64,000 nt of DNA from Rhizobium sp. TH2 (GCF_024707525.1 NZ_CP062231.1:2046001-2110000), one strand, 5' to 3'; counted from the stretch's first letter, positions 35,241-45,641 are shown. Notes: generated by a model from the letters alone, not told the origin. A program made the numbers and translations.

Positions 35241-36401
35241 TTACTGCCCGCCCATCACCGCGATGTAATCGCTCGTCCAGCGATGATACGGCACGCATTC
35301 ACCCTGGCTGGCGCATTTCGCCACCGGCGTCTTCCAGAAGCTGATCTTGTCGAAGTTCTCGAAGCCGTTATGCGCGCAGCCCGTGTCGGTCAGCAGCGCA
35401 TTGCCCTTGCAGGCTGCGGGTACTGCCGGGTTCGAGCCGAACCAGGCGGCGAGGTCGCCCTGCACCTTCGGTGAGATCGAATGTTCCATCCACATGTAAG
35501 CGCAGTTTGGATGGGCGGCCTCGGCGTGCAGCATGGTCGTGTCGGCCCAACCGGTCGCACCCTCCTTCGGGAAGACCGATTTCACCGGCTGCTTGTCGGC
35601 TTCCAGCAGGTTGACCTGGAACGGCCACGAGCTCGATGCCACCACGCCCTCGTTCTTGAAGTCGTCGATCTGCACCATGGCATCGTGCCAGTAGCGGCCG
35701 ACCAGCGAGCGTTGTCCCTTGAGAAGTTCGAGCACGGCGGTGTACTGGGCTTCGTTCAGCTCGTAAGGGTCCTTGATGCCGAGTTCCGGATTCTTCGCCT
35801 TGAGGTAGAGCGCGCCGTCGGCGATGTAGATCGGGCCGTCGAAGGCCTGCACCCGGCCCTTGTTGGTCTTGCCGTCGGGCAGGTTCTGTTCCTCGAACAC
35901 CACGCCCCAGCTGTCGGGCACCTTATCGCCGAAAACCTTGGTATTGTACATCAGCACGTTCGGGCCCCACTGGTAGGGCGTACCGTAATGCACGCCATCC
36001 ACGGTGTGCCAGGGTGCATCCTTGAGGCGGTCGTCCACCGTGCTCCAGCTCTTGATCAGTGCCGTGTTGATCGGCGCCACCTTGCCGCCGGCGATCAGGC
36101 GGAGCGAGGCGTCACCCGAGGCCGTCACCAGGTCGAAACCGCCCTGGTTCATCAGCGTCACCATTTCGTCCGATGTCGCGGCGGTCTTGACCGTCACCTT
36201 GCAGCCGGTGGATTTCTCGAATTCCGTGACCCAGTCGTAACCCTTGTCGGTTTCGCCGCGCTCGATATAGCCGGCCCAGGCGACGATCGAAACTTCGCCT
36301 TCACCCGGCCCGATTTCCTTCAGCGCCTCGGCCGAAACGGCCTGGCTGGCAAAACTGGAGGCGATGAGGAGTGCTGTCGTGGACTTCAGAAAAGTCTTCA
36401 T
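35241..36401 (-). CDS. ABC transporter substrate-binding protein, polyamine type (PotD/PotF-like)
   Basis: A 386-residue periplasmic binding protein with a clear signal peptide (MKTFLKSTTALLIASSFAS, cleaved after AVSA). The mature protein begins GEGEVSIVAWAGYIERGETD, the usual start of spermidine/putrescine-binding proteins, and continues with FEKSTGCKVTVKTAATSDEM and WGPNVLMYNTKVF. It captures the ligand for the transporter encoded downstream. The ligand could be a polyamine or a related amine, since this family also includes proteins for opines and amino-acid-like compounds. A perfect palindrome lies upstream of the gene. Confidence 0.93.
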   Translation of the reverse strand: MKTFLKSTTALLIASSFASQAVSAEALKEIGPGEGEVSIVAWAGYIERGETDKGYDWVTEFEKSTGCKVTVKTAATSDEMVTLMNQGGFDLVTASGDASLRLIAGGKVAPINTALIKSWSTVDDRLKDAPWHTVDGVHYGTPYQWGPNVLMYNTKVFGDKVPDSWGVVFEEQNLPDGKTNKGRVQAFDGPIYIADGALYLKAKNPELGIKDPYELNEAQYTAVLELLKGQRSLVGRYWHDAMVQIDDFKNEGVVASSSWPFQVNLLEADKQPVKSVFPKEGATGWADTTMLHAEAAHPNCAYMWMEHSISPKVQGDLAAWFGSNPAVPAACKGNALLTDTGCAHNGFENFDKISFWKTPVAKCASQGECVPYHRWTSDYIAVMGGQ

Positions 36402-36486
36402 TCTGGTCTCCCGTTTTTGGATTTGTTCCCACGGTTGACATGAAGCCTCTTTTTCGCCGCTTTCGCAAATTCTTTATTCAGAATAT

Positions 36487-36509
36487 CGATATCGGTTTTT
36501 CCGATATCG
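36487..36509. promoter_or_regulatory. Perfect palindrome upstream of the polyamine-type operon
   Basis: CGATATCGG TTTTT CCGATATCG, arms of 9 bp, lies 86 bases upstream of the binding-protein start, in the gap after the LysR-family gene. Such a palindrome is a good candidate operator for the adjacent LysR-type regulator. On the minus strand it is not followed by a T-run, so a terminator is less likely. Confidence 0.5.
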
Positions 36510-36554
36510 AGCGTTGGCATTCGGAGTTTGCCCCTCTTGTAACCAGAGGAACCC

Positions 36555-37463
36555 TCACCGGTCCCGCACAGCCCGCGCCGTCTCCGCCACCCGCAGAAAC
36601 TCCTTCGCCGACGCCGGCAAACTAGACCCCCGCCGCCACACCAGGCCCACCTGCACCACCGGCAGTGCGCCCGAGACGTCTCGGCTTTCGATTCGGTCAC
36701 CTTCCAGTGACCACGGGCGATAGACGAGGTCGGGCAACAGCGCGATCCCGGCCCCGGTCGCGACCAGGCTGCGTACCGCCTCGACCGACCGCGTCCGGAA
36801 GGCGACGTGAGGCTTGGCGCCGAGCGCGGTCAGCAGCTTGCCGGTATTCTCCTCGATCTCGTCGACCGTCAGCATGATCAGCGGCTCCTGCGCGATGTCC
36901 TTGACCGATATGATATCCGCGCCGCCCAGCTTGTGACCGAGCGGCAGCCAGAGCCGATAGGGCGAGGTCTCGATGATCTCGGCCTGCAGCGCCATGCGGT
37001 CGCGCAGGTTGGAAATGGTCATCACCGCGATATCCAGCTCGCCGCCGATCAGCAGGTGCTCGAGATAGCTGCCATTGTCCTCGATCGCCGTGACATCGAC
37101 GCCGGGATAGGCGCGGCGATAACGCCGGAGCAGATCGGAAAGCACATAGCCCGCCACAAGCGAGGTGACGCCGAGATTGAGCGAGCCGCTCATCTCGTCC
37201 TTCTTGTCGGCGAAGGTCCGCCGTGCATCCGACACCTGGCTCAGAATATTTTGCGCATGCCTGAGGAACTGGTGCCCGTCATGGGTGATCGTCAACCCCC
37301 GTGAATGCCGTTCGAACAGCGCCACCCCGAGATCGGACTCCAACTCCTTGACCGCCTCCGTCACCGAGGATTGCGAGATCGAAAGCGCCTGCGCGGCCCC
37401 GCTGACCGTGCCGTTTTCGGCAACCGCGATGAAATACTGGAGCTGACGGAGGGTGAAGGCCAT
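36555..37463 (-). CDS. LysR-family transcriptional regulator
   Basis: A 302-residue regulator. The N-terminal winged helix-turn-helix is typical (LRQLQYFIAVAENGTVSGAAQALSISQSSVTEAVKELES), followed by a substrate-binding-like effector domain (GSLNLGVTSLVAGYVLSDLL). The ATG at 37463 gives the standard start; nine upstream codons are open. It is on the same strand as, and upstream of, the polyamine-type transporter operon, with 153 bases and a palindrome in between. It may activate or repress that operon. The effector is unknown. Confidence 0.93.
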   Translation of the reverse strand: MAFTLRQLQYFIAVAENGTVSGAAQALSISQSSVTEAVKELESDLGVALFERHSRGLTITHDGHQFLRHAQNILSQVSDARRTFADKKDEMSGSLNLGVTSLVAGYVLSDLLRRYRRAYPGVDVTAIEDNGSYLEHLLIGGELDIAVMTISNLRDRMALQAEIIETSPYRLWLPLGHKLGGADIISVKDIAQEPLIMLTVDEIEENTGKLLTALGAKPHVAFRTRSVEAVRSLVATGAGIALLPDLVYRPWSLEGDRIESRDVSGALPVVQVGLVWRRGSSLPASAKEFLRVAETARAVRDR

Positions 37464-37548
37464 GGGTGTCGGTATGACACGGCCGAACAATCCAAGGCAA
37501 TACGGGTCCGGCGCTTGCGCCAGACCCGATATTTCGATTTACCGCTCT

Positions 37549-37784
37549 CTAAAAGTAATGATCCCTGAGCGACCCGTCATACTCGCCGGATTTCAGGCAG
37601 CAATTCTTGAAACCGCCTCCGTGAACCGCAGGGGCAGGGGTCGTTGCGGCCGAGTTTTTCGATCAGCTCGACATCGCCGTGGATCACGCGGATCCCGGTT
37701 TTCACCCGTGTCTCGGATGGGAAGGATTTGCGGCGTTTGGACGTGACCTCAAAAGCTCACGTCGTGGAGGTGTTTCTTGGACAT
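37549..37784 (-). pseudogene. Small SEC-C motif protein gene with two frameshifts
   Basis: The ATG at 37784 follows a perfect AGGAGG ribosome site. It reads [11 protein letters not shown] and then stops. One extra T in TTTT (plus-strand AAAA at 37751-37754) breaks the frame. The next frame reads [16 protein letters not shown], continues through [20 protein letters not shown], and is broken again at TTT (AAA at 37610-37612). The third frame reads [19 protein letters not shown] and stops at 37549. Joined, it would be a 77-residue protein with a complete C-terminal zinc-binding SEC-C motif (CPC...CC). Both breaks are single-base gains in homopolymers, so sequencing error is as likely as real decay. 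Confidence 0.75.
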
Positions 37785-37910
37785 GGTAGCCTCCTGTGTT
37801 GGTTGCTGAGTAGAGATGGGATGAGTTCCCGAGATATTCGCTATCGCAGTTTGCGCGAGAAAGCAAAACCCGTCATCTTTCCCGCAGGCTAGGGGTGTGT
37901 CGCTTTATTA

Positions 37911-38090
37911 GGACCCCGCCCCAACCCCTCCCCACAAGGGGGAGGGGCTTAACCCGCTGCGCCGCTTTGCCCTGCTCAACGTTGAACGCTAAGCACTCTC
38001 GTCGGTGCATTTTGGTAGACGGTGCTTTGGTCCGGGTGAGTGCCACAGGTTGGCCCCTCCCCCTTGTGGGGAGGGGTTCGGGGCGGGGTC
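37911..38090. repeat. Large GC-rich inverted repeat
   Basis: Arms of about 38 bases at 37911-37948 and 38053-38090 are near-perfect reverse complements. Each arm is itself a palindrome around CCCTCCCC/GGGGAGGG. The arms enclose about 100 bases with no gene. It resembles the rhizobial mosaic elements seen at 28588 and 35009. Together with the flanking sequence it lies in a 914-base stretch (37785-38698) that has no recognisable protein gene. Confidence 0.75.
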
Positions 38091-38210
38091 TTTCTTGAAC
38101 TGGATTAAGCGTGATCCTGACTTTTCCTTTCATTAAATCAATAACCTATCACTCAATATAGGAAAATAATCCTCATCCATCTTCCCAAATCCCCAAACCC
38201 ATGCCATAAT

Positions 38211-38570
38211 CCCTCGCGTTCCGCATCGGCTACACCCTGAGGCGTCAGGGCGAGGCGGGACCGGTGACCGGTGTGGAGAAGCGACGTAAGTCTCCATGCA
38301 GGGCGTCCGCGAGAAGGGCCAGTCCTCTGGGGACGGCAGCCGAAAGGCTGAGTTTCGCCCCGGACGTGCGCTGTAGCGCACACATTATCGTTCTCCAGTC
38401 CCGAAAAGATGGAGATACGGGGGCAGTGCTGGCGAGTTCGGGGATGGAGACACCGTTTGACGGGGCACGGCGACGTGTCTTAACGGCCCGTTCCACAGGC
38501 GGGCCTATTACCTCGGCACGGCGACGTGCCCCGGCCGATCCTTTTTGCCAAGAGCGAAGGGATCGGGGTC
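38211..38570 (+). ncRNA. Candidate structured RNA with several GNRA-capped hairpins
   Basis: About 360 bases rich in short perfect stems. These are CCTCG/CGAGG (38212/38251), CCCTGA/TCAGGG (38235/38245), GGAGA/TCTCC (38275/38291), CGTCCG closing with CGGACG (38304/38361), CAGCC-GAAA-GGCTG (38337-38350), GTGCGC/GCGCAC (38366-38381), CTCCA/TGGAG (about 38393/38410), GGCACG-GCGA-CGTGTC (38464-38479), GGCCCG/CGGGCC (38485/38500), GGCACG-GCGA-CGTGCC (38515-38530) and CCGATCC/GGATCGG (38535/38560). Three loops are GNRA only on the plus strand. CTTCCC, 17 bases, CATAAT (38181-38209) could be its promoter. I cannot match it to RNase P, tmRNA, SRP or a riboswitch I know. Confidence 0.55.
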
Positions 38571-38698
38571 ATGCATGGTCAAACCACGGAGCAAACGGCC
38601 CGCGTGAACGAGAACCCATGTCAGCGCCCACCCGCATTCCCCTTGATCCTGCTGCCCCAATCATGCGAAAGGGCGCCAACGAAATCGAAAGGACTCGC

Positions 38699-39571
38699 AT
38701 GCCCGTCCGCCCTATCGATCATCTTGTCCTGCCGGTCACCGACATCGCCACGGCCCGCGCGCGGCTGGCGCGGCTCGGCTTCACGGTCGCTGCTGATGCG
38801 CGTCATCCCTTCGGCACCGAAAATGCCTGCGTCTTCTTCGCCGACAAGACCTATCTCGAGCCGCTCGGCGTCGCCAGCGAAGAGGAAGCGTCTGCTTCCG
38901 CGAAATCCGGTAACCAGTTCGTCGCCCGCGATGCCGCGTTTCGGTTCCGCAATGGACCCGAGGGTCTGTCGGCGATCGTCATGGGCACCGATGACGCCGA
39001 TGCTGACCACGCGATATTCAAAGCCGAAGGCATATCGGCGGGCGATCAGCTGACCTTCTCGCGGGTGATGAAATTTCCCGATGGTTCGGAGATCACGCCG
39101 AGCTTCAAGCTCTCCTTCGCCGCCGACCTCAGGGCACCCGATTTCTTCGCCTTCACCTGCCAGCGCATCAACATGCCGTCATCCGATCGCTCCGCGCTGG
39201 AAAAACACGCCAACGGCGTGATCGGCATCCGCACCGTGGTGCTGTCCGAGCAGGAACCGCTTGATTTCTCCGCATATCTACAGGCGGTGACCGGCCAGGA
39301 GAATGTGGCCGACGACCTCGATGTACTGGTGGTCAAGTCCGCCAATACCGACATAATGGTGTTCGATCCGCTTGAACTGAGGCTGCTGTTCGGCCTTTCA
39401 ATGTCGGCGGAGCGCGGCTTGCGCGGTGAAGCGGTCGTCTTCAAGGTCTCGGATATTCGTGTCACCGAGCGGGTGCTTGTCGAAGCCGGCATCCTGCATT
39501 TGAAATCCCGCAGCATGATCGTCGTGCCGCACGAGCCCGGCCAGGGCGTCCTTTTTGCATTCTCGGAGTAA
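38699..39571 (+). CDS. VOC-superfamily (glyoxalase-like) protein
   Basis: A 290-residue protein with a glyoxalase/bleomycin-resistance fold. The N-terminal module [25 protein letters not shown] is typical, with the first metal-ligand His in DHL. A second module begins about residue 170 ([18 protein letters not shown]). The enzyme activity is unknown; such proteins isomerise or cleave C-C bonds or bind ligands. The long open frame starts at 38264, but the ATG at 38699 follows AAAGGA and matches the domain start. It ends five bases before kdsA and is probably cotranscribed with it. Confidence 0.82.
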   Translation: MPVRPIDHLVLPVTDIATARARLARLGFTVAADARHPFGTENACVFFADKTYLEPLGVASEEEASASAKSGNQFVARDAAFRFRNGPEGLSAIVMGTDDADADHAIFKAEGISAGDQLTFSRVMKFPDGSEITPSFKLSFAADLRAPDFFAFTCQRINMPSSDRSALEKHANGVIGIRTVVLSEQEPLDFSAYLQAVTGQENVADDLDVLVVKSANTDIMVFDPLELRLLFGLSMSAERGLRGEAVVFKVSDIRVTERVLVEAGILHLKSRSMIVVPHEPGQGVLFAFSE

Positions 39572-39575
39572 TCAG

Positions 39576-40421
39576 ATGTCGAAGACCAACGCAGTCGTCA
39601 CCGCCGGCGAGGGCACCAAGAAGGTCAGCTTCTCCAATACCGGCCGCTTCACGCTGATCGCGGGCCCCTGCCAGATGGAAACCCGCGACCACGCCTTCAT
39701 GATGGCCGGCAAGCTCGTGGAAATCTGCGGCAAGCTGGGCTTGGGCCTCGTCTACAAGTCCTCCTTCGACAAAGCCAACCGCACTTCGTTGACCGGCAAG
39801 CGCGGTATCGGGCTCGAAAAATCGCTCGAAGTCTTCGCCGACCTCAAGAAGGAATACGGCTTTCCAGTCCTGACCGACATACACACCGAAGAGCACTGCG
39901 CCGAGGTGGCACCAGTCGTCGATATCCTGCAGATCCCGGCCTTCCTGTCGCGCCAGACCGATCTTCTGGTCGCCGCCGCCAAGACCGGTCGCGTCGTCAA
40001 CGTCAAGAAGGGCCAGTTCCTGGCGCCCTGGGACATGAAGAACGTGCTGGCCAAGCTGAACGACAGCGGCAACCCGAACATCCTGCTCTGCGAGCGCGGT
40101 GCCTCGTTCGGCTACAATACGCTTGTGTCCGACATGCGCGCGCTGCCGATCATGGCGGCGATGGGCGCGCCTGTGGTCTTCGACGCCACCCATTCCGTGC
40201 AGCAGCCGGGCGGGCAGGGTGCCTCGACCGGCGGCGACCGCGCCATGGTGCCGGTTCTCGCCCGCGCCGCCATCGCCGTCGGCGTCGCCGGCGTCTTCAT
40301 GGAAACGCATCAGGATCCCGACAATGCCCCGTCCGACGGCCCCAACATGGTGCGCCTTGAAGACATGCCGGCATTGCTGGAAAAGCTCATCGCTATCGAT
40401 GATATCGCCAAGGCAGCCTGA
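39576..40421 (+). CDS. kdsA: KdsA, 3-deoxy-8-phosphooctulonate synthase
   Basis: A 281-residue KDO-8-phosphate synthase, which condenses phosphoenolpyruvate with arabinose 5-phosphate for lipopolysaccharide core synthesis. Signature segments are [91 protein letters not shown] and [18 protein letters not shown]. The active-site residues are intact. The ATG at 39576 follows GGAG. It precedes eno on the same strand, interrupted here by a convergent chemoreceptor gene. Confidence 0.97.
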   Translation: MSKTNAVVTAGEGTKKVSFSNTGRFTLIAGPCQMETRDHAFMMAGKLVEICGKLGLGLVYKSSFDKANRTSLTGKRGIGLEKSLEVFADLKKEYGFPVLTDIHTEEHCAEVAPVVDILQIPAFLSRQTDLLVAAAKTGRVVNVKKGQFLAPWDMKNVLAKLNDSGNPNILLCERGASFGYNTLVSDMRALPIMAAMGAPVVFDATHSVQQPGGQGASTGGDRAMVPVLARAAIAVGVAGVFMETHQDPDNAPSDGPNMVRLEDMPALLEKLIAIDDIAKAA

Positions 40422-40426
40422 CGGCA

Positions 40427-40455
40427 AAAGGCCGGCACATCAGCCGGCCTTTGTT
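40427..40455. terminator. Bidirectional terminator between kdsA and the chemoreceptor gene
   Basis: AAAGGCCGGC pairs with GCCGGCCTTT across a short loop. It is followed by T-rich sequence on the plus strand and is preceded by A-rich sequence serving the minus strand. Confidence 0.85.
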
Positions 40456-40473
40456 CTTTGAAATCATGGAAAA

Positions 40474-42291
40474 TCAGGCCGCGCGCGAGATCCGGCCGCC
40501 AGCCGGCGCATTCGCGACGCGGAACCGTTCGATGATCCGCTCCAGCGCCTGGGCCTGCTCGTTCAGTCCCTGGCAGGCGGCATTGGTCTCTTCCGCCATC
40601 GCCGCATTCTGTTGCGTCACCTCATCCATCGTGCTGACCGAGGCGTTGATCTCGCCGATCGCGATCGACTGTTCCTGCGCGGCGGTGACGATAGCGCCGA
40701 TCAGCCTGGTTACCCTGGCCACCTGTTCCTCGATTTCCGAGAGCGCCGTGCCCGTGCGGTTGACCAGCGCCACGCCGGTCGAGACCTGATCGGACGAAGC
40801 CGAGATCAGCACCTTGATTTCCTTGGCCGCATTGGCCGAGCGGGAAGCGAGTTCACGCACCTCCTGCGCGACGACAGCGAAACCCTTGCCGGCTTCCCCG
40901 GCACGCGCCGCCTCGACACCCGCATTGAGAGCCAGCAGATTGGTCTGGAATGCGATCTCATCGATCACGTTGATGATCTGGCTGATCTGACCCGAAGAGC
41001 CCGCGATCTTCTCCATCGCCTGGATCGCCTCGCGCATGATGCCGGCCGAGTGTTCGGCACCCCGGCTGGTCTCGGCCATCATCTTGCTGGCCTCGATGGC
41101 CCGAGAGGAAGAACTCTGCACATTCGCCGTGATTTCCTCCAGCGCGGCAGCGGTCTCCTCGATGGTCGATGCCTGCTGTTCGCTCCGCTTCGAGAGATCG
41201 TCGGTCGCGCTGGCGATTTCGGCGGAGGAACTGCGCAACTGGCCGGTCGCCTCGGTGATCTCCCGCATCGATGCGGAGAGCGTGTCCAGGCTCGCATTGA
41301 ATTCGTTGCGCAGCATTTCGTAAGCCGCGGAGAAGCGCTGCCTGATGCGGTATTCGAGATTGCCGCGTGACAGTTCGCCGAGCGCCTCCGTCAGATGCCG
41401 GATGAGGTCGTCGCGCTCGGCTTGTTCGGCTGCTTTCTCGGCCGCCGCTTGCCGCTCGCGTTCGATCTCGGCCTCTTTGGCTTCGGCAGCCCGCTGGTGG
41501 ATCTCCCTGCGCTCGAGCGAATTGTGGCGGAAAACCACCACTGCCTGCGCCATTTTCCCAATCTCGTCCCTGCGTTCCGCATAGGGCACTTCGGCCGAAT
41601 AATCGCCGTCCGCGATTTTGCCCATGTAGGCCTCCATGCCTGATATCGGCAGGATCGCCTTGCGGCGCAGAAGATAGAGCCCCGAAATCAGAAGCAGGAG
41701 AGCGCCCAGGGCGGCTGCACTGGCGGCGAGCGTCCAGGTCTCGACCTCTGTTGCTGCGTGCAGCTCTTCGCCCTTCAGGAACGTGTCGGAATTGGTAACG
41801 AGCTTCTCGACCGCGTCCTGATGTGTATGGAAGACGGTCCGGAGATTGCCGGTGGCGGTCGCGACCTTGACGCTGTCCTTGGCATTGAGCGCGGGAATGA
41901 TCTCGTCGGCCATCACCGCCCAGAACGCGTCGCCCTTGGCGATCACTTCGTTGTTCAATTCGTCCTTGAGGGATTGGGGCAGGCGGGTGGGCTGCCAATA
42001 GGCGCGACGGTCGTCATAAGCCGCTTTCAGCTTGGCGATCTTGGCGAGATTGGCCTCTGACAGTTCGGGAAACTCGCCGGCCTCGAAGGACAGCATGTAA
42101 GATTCGACGACGAATAGCGGCGGCGGCAATATGTCGGCGATCAGGTCCTTGCCGTAGATCACCTGTTCGTAAACCGGTCCATTGACCTTCAGCCGCTGCA
42201 GTGCGGTCTGCTGCAGGCCGAATGAAGCAAACATGCCAATCGACACCGCAAGGCCGCCGATTACAAGGTTTCTCGCAATGGTGAACGCCAT
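40474..42291 (-). CDS. Methyl-accepting chemotaxis protein
   Basis: A 605-residue chemoreceptor from the ATG at 42291. A first membrane helix ([17 protein letters not shown]) is followed by a periplasmic helical sensor of about 150 residues. The second membrane helix is [21 protein letters not shown], followed by a HAMP domain and a coiled-coil signalling domain with the highly conserved hairpin tip [37 protein letters not shown], where CheA and CheW bind. The C terminus lacks an obvious CheR-tethering pentapeptide. The ligand is unknown. The frame is open 47 codons upstream, but only the chosen start fits the membrane topology. Confidence 0.95.
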   Translation of the reverse strand: MAFTIARNLVIGGLAVSIGMFASFGLQQTALQRLKVNGPVYEQVIYGKDLIADILPPPLFVVESYMLSFEAGEFPELSEANLAKIAKLKAAYDDRRAYWQPTRLPQSLKDELNNEVIAKGDAFWAVMADEIIPALNAKDSVKVATATGNLRTVFHTHQDAVEKLVTNSDTFLKGEELHAATEVETWTLAASAAALGALLLLISGLYLLRRKAILPISGMEAYMGKIADGDYSAEVPYAERRDEIGKMAQAVVVFRHNSLERREIHQRAAEAKEAEIERERQAAAEKAAEQAERDDLIRHLTEALGELSRGNLEYRIRQRFSAAYEMLRNEFNASLDTLSASMREITEATGQLRSSSAEIASATDDLSKRSEQQASTIEETAAALEEITANVQSSSSRAIEASKMMAETSRGAEHSAGIMREAIQAMEKIAGSSGQISQIINVIDEIAFQTNLLALNAGVEAARAGEAGKGFAVVAQEVRELASRSANAAKEIKVLISASSDQVSTGVALVNRTGTALSEIEEQVARVTRLIGAIVTAAQEQSIAIGEINASVSTMDEVTQQNAAMAEETNAACQGLNEQAQALERIIERFRVANAPAGGRISRAA

Positions 42292-43853
<1,562 letters not shown>

Positions 43854-43872
43854 ACAATTTGAATCACTTATG

Positions 43873-43908
43873 AATCCGGGTGGCAGCGATGCCGCCCGGA
43901 TTTATTTT
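43873..43908 (+). terminator. Rho-independent terminator after eno
   Basis: ATCCGGGTGGC pairs with GCCGCCCGGAT with one bulge and is followed by TTATTTTT. It lies about 20 bases after the stop. Confidence 0.88.
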
Positions 43909-43989
43909 TGGCCCCGGATTCATGGTCAACGCTTGCTTAAACATTTTGATTCATGGTGATTCCATCGTACTGCGTATCAAGGCATTTCA

Positions 43990-44298
43990 ATGTGGACCAA
44001 GCAGCATAAGAAGCGGTATCTCGGGCGTCTGGTGACACCTGTTCTCGCCGCCGGTTTCTTCTCCTATTTCGGTTATCACATCGTCCACGGCGATCTCGGC
44101 ATGGATGCCGCGAAGGATTTCGAACGCCGCCGCCTGGAGCGCGTCGCCGAGCTGGATGGGCTGGTCAAGGCGCGCCGGGAACTCGAACGCCAGGTCTCGC
44201 TGATGAGCGACGGGTCACTCGAGAAAGATATGCTCGACGAGAAGGCGCGCTACTCGCTCAACGTTTCCCGCAGCGACGAAATCGTGATTTTCAAGTAA
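43990..44298 (+). CDS. FtsB/DivIC-type septum formation initiator protein
   Basis: A 102-residue bitopic membrane protein. A short cytoplasmic N terminus (MWTKQHKKRYLGR) is followed by one membrane segment (LVTPVLAAGFFSYFGYHIVHG) and a coiled coil (RRRLERVAELDGLVKARRELERQVSLM), then the conserved tail MLDEKARYSLNVSRSDEIVIFK. FtsB/DivIC binds FtsL and FtsQ in the divisome. The size and topology match the family. It is found in this place, between eno and pdhA, in many rhizobia. Confidence 0.9.
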   Translation: MWTKQHKKRYLGRLVTPVLAAGFFSYFGYHIVHGDLGMDAAKDFERRRLERVAELDGLVKARRELERQVSLMSDGSLEKDMLDEKARYSLNVSRSDEIVIFK

Positions 44299-44353
44299 GC
44301 CATTGAATTCAATTGTGTGCGCTGCAAAGAATTTATGCTGCGGCGCAGTTGAT

Positions 44354-44374
44354 ATTAACTTGAATTAAGTTAAT
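44354..44374. promoter_or_regulatory. AT-rich palindrome upstream of pdhA
   Basis: ATTAACTT GAATT AAGTTAAT, 8-bp perfect arms, lies 124 bases before the pdhA start in a 199-base gap. Such an AT-rich perfect palindrome in a GC-rich genome is a good candidate operator for control of the pyruvate dehydrogenase operon. It has no T-run like a terminator. Confidence 0.5.
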
Positions 44375-44497
44375 AGTTGAATTTATATGACATTTCAGTG
44401 ACTTAAAGCGAATGTGTGCCATGCATTTATGGCATTGCTGCGTGTGGTTTTATTCTCTATCCTCCCCCGCAACTCGAAGCTCAAAAGGGAGGATTGT

Positions 44498-45553
44498 ATG
44501 GCAACGCGAAAGACCGCGACGCTGACCGCTCGCAAACCCGCCGCCGGCAAAACTCAGAAGAGCGAGGCCAAGGCGCCGGCGATCGCCGAGTTCGACAAGA
44601 AGGACGAACTCAAGGCCTATCGCGAGATGCTGCTGATCCGCCGCTTCGAGGAAAAGGCCGGCCAGCTCTACGGCATGGGCTTCATCGGCGGGTTCTGTCA
44701 CCTCTATATCGGCCAGGAAGCCGTTGTGATAGGCATGAAGATGGCGCTGAAGGACGGCGACCAGATGATCACTGCTTACCGCGATCACGGCCACATGCTG
44801 GCCATGGGCCTGAGTGCCCGCGGTGTGATGGCCGAGCTCACCGGGCGCCGGGGCGGCCTGTCCAAGGGCAAGGGCGGCTCCATGCACATGTTCTCCAAGG
44901 AGAAGAATTTCTACGGCGGCCACGGCATCGTTGGCGCCCAGGTGTCGCTCGGCACCGGTCTCGGCTTCGCCAACCAGTATCGCGGCAACGGCAACGTTTC
45001 CTGCGCCTTCTTCGGCGACGGCGCGGCCAACCAGGGCCAGGTCTATGAAAGCTTCAATATGGCGGCCCTCTGGAAGCTGCCGGTGATCTATGTCGTCGAG
45101 AACAACCGCTACGCCATGGGCACCTCGGTGAGCCGTGCTTCGGCGCAGACGGATTTCTCCCATCGCGGCGCCTCCTTCAACATTCCCGGCATGCAGGTCG
45201 ACGGCATGGATGTCCGCGCCGTCAAGGCCGCGACCGACGAGGCCGCCGAACATGCCCGCAGCGGCAAGGGCCCGATCATCATGGAAATGATGACCTATCG
45301 CTATCGCGGCCACTCCATGTCCGACCCGGCGAAGTACCGTTCGAAGGACGAAGTGCAGAAGATGCGCTCCGAGCACGACCCGATCGAACAGGTCCGCGCC
45401 CGGTTGCTCGAAAAGAAATGGGCGAGCGAGGATGACCTGAAGGCGATCGACAAGGATGTCCGCGACATTGTCGCCGACGCCGCCGATTTCGCCCAGGCCG
45501 ACAAGGAGCCGGATGTTTCCGAGCTCTACACGGATATTTTGCTCGAAGCGTGA
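44498..45553 (+). CDS. pdhA: Pyruvate dehydrogenase E1 component, alpha subunit
   Basis: A 351-residue E1 alpha subunit. With E1 beta it decarboxylates pyruvate using thiamine diphosphate. The thiamine-binding motif GDGAANQGQVYESFNMAALW through VVENN is clear, as are LIRRFEEKAGQLYG, GGSMHMFSKEKNFYGGHGIVG and the phosphorylation-loop-like YRYRGHSMSDPAKYR. The N-terminal 35 residues are basic, Ala-rich linker. The ATG at 44498 follows AGGGAGGATTG. It is first in the operon pdhA-pdhB-pdhC, followed by an SGNH hydrolase gene and lpdA. Confidence 0.97.
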   Translation: MATRKTATLTARKPAAGKTQKSEAKAPAIAEFDKKDELKAYREMLLIRRFEEKAGQLYGMGFIGGFCHLYIGQEAVVIGMKMALKDGDQMITAYRDHGHMLAMGLSARGVMAELTGRRGGLSKGKGGSMHMFSKEKNFYGGHGIVGAQVSLGTGLGFANQYRGNGNVSCAFFGDGAANQGQVYESFNMAALWKLPVIYVVENNRYAMGTSVSRASAQTDFSHRGASFNIPGMQVDGMDVRAVKAATDEAAEHARSGKGPIIMEMMTYRYRGHSMSDPAKYRSKDEVQKMRSEHDPIEQVRARLLEKKWASEDDLKAIDKDVRDIVADAADFAQADKEPDVSELYTDILLEA

Positions 45554-45556
45554 GGC

Positions 45557-45580
45557 GATGGAGCCGCCATTGGCTCCATC
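45557..45580 (+). other. Hairpin between pdhA and pdhB
   Basis: GATGGAGCC pairs with GGCTCCATC across a six-base loop just after the pdhA stop. No T-run follows directly. It may be a partial terminator or an mRNA-stabilising stem that sets subunit ratios. Confidence 0.5.
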
Positions 45581-45641
45581 ATTCATTCGGATACCTTTTT
45601 CAAGGCGCCTGCCGCCGCACACTATCCACAGGTGAACCAAG

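Noticed and set aside
38211..38570. Identification of the structured region as tmRNA, RNase P RNA, SRP RNA or a cobalamin, FMN or TPP riboswitch
   Set aside because: None of the diagnostic conserved blocks of these RNAs could be found in it on either strand.
38264..38698. 145-codon upstream extension of the VOC gene
   Set aside because: The stretch is Arg/Ser-rich, lacks a ribosome site and coincides with the hairpin-rich candidate RNA; the VOC domain starts at 38699.
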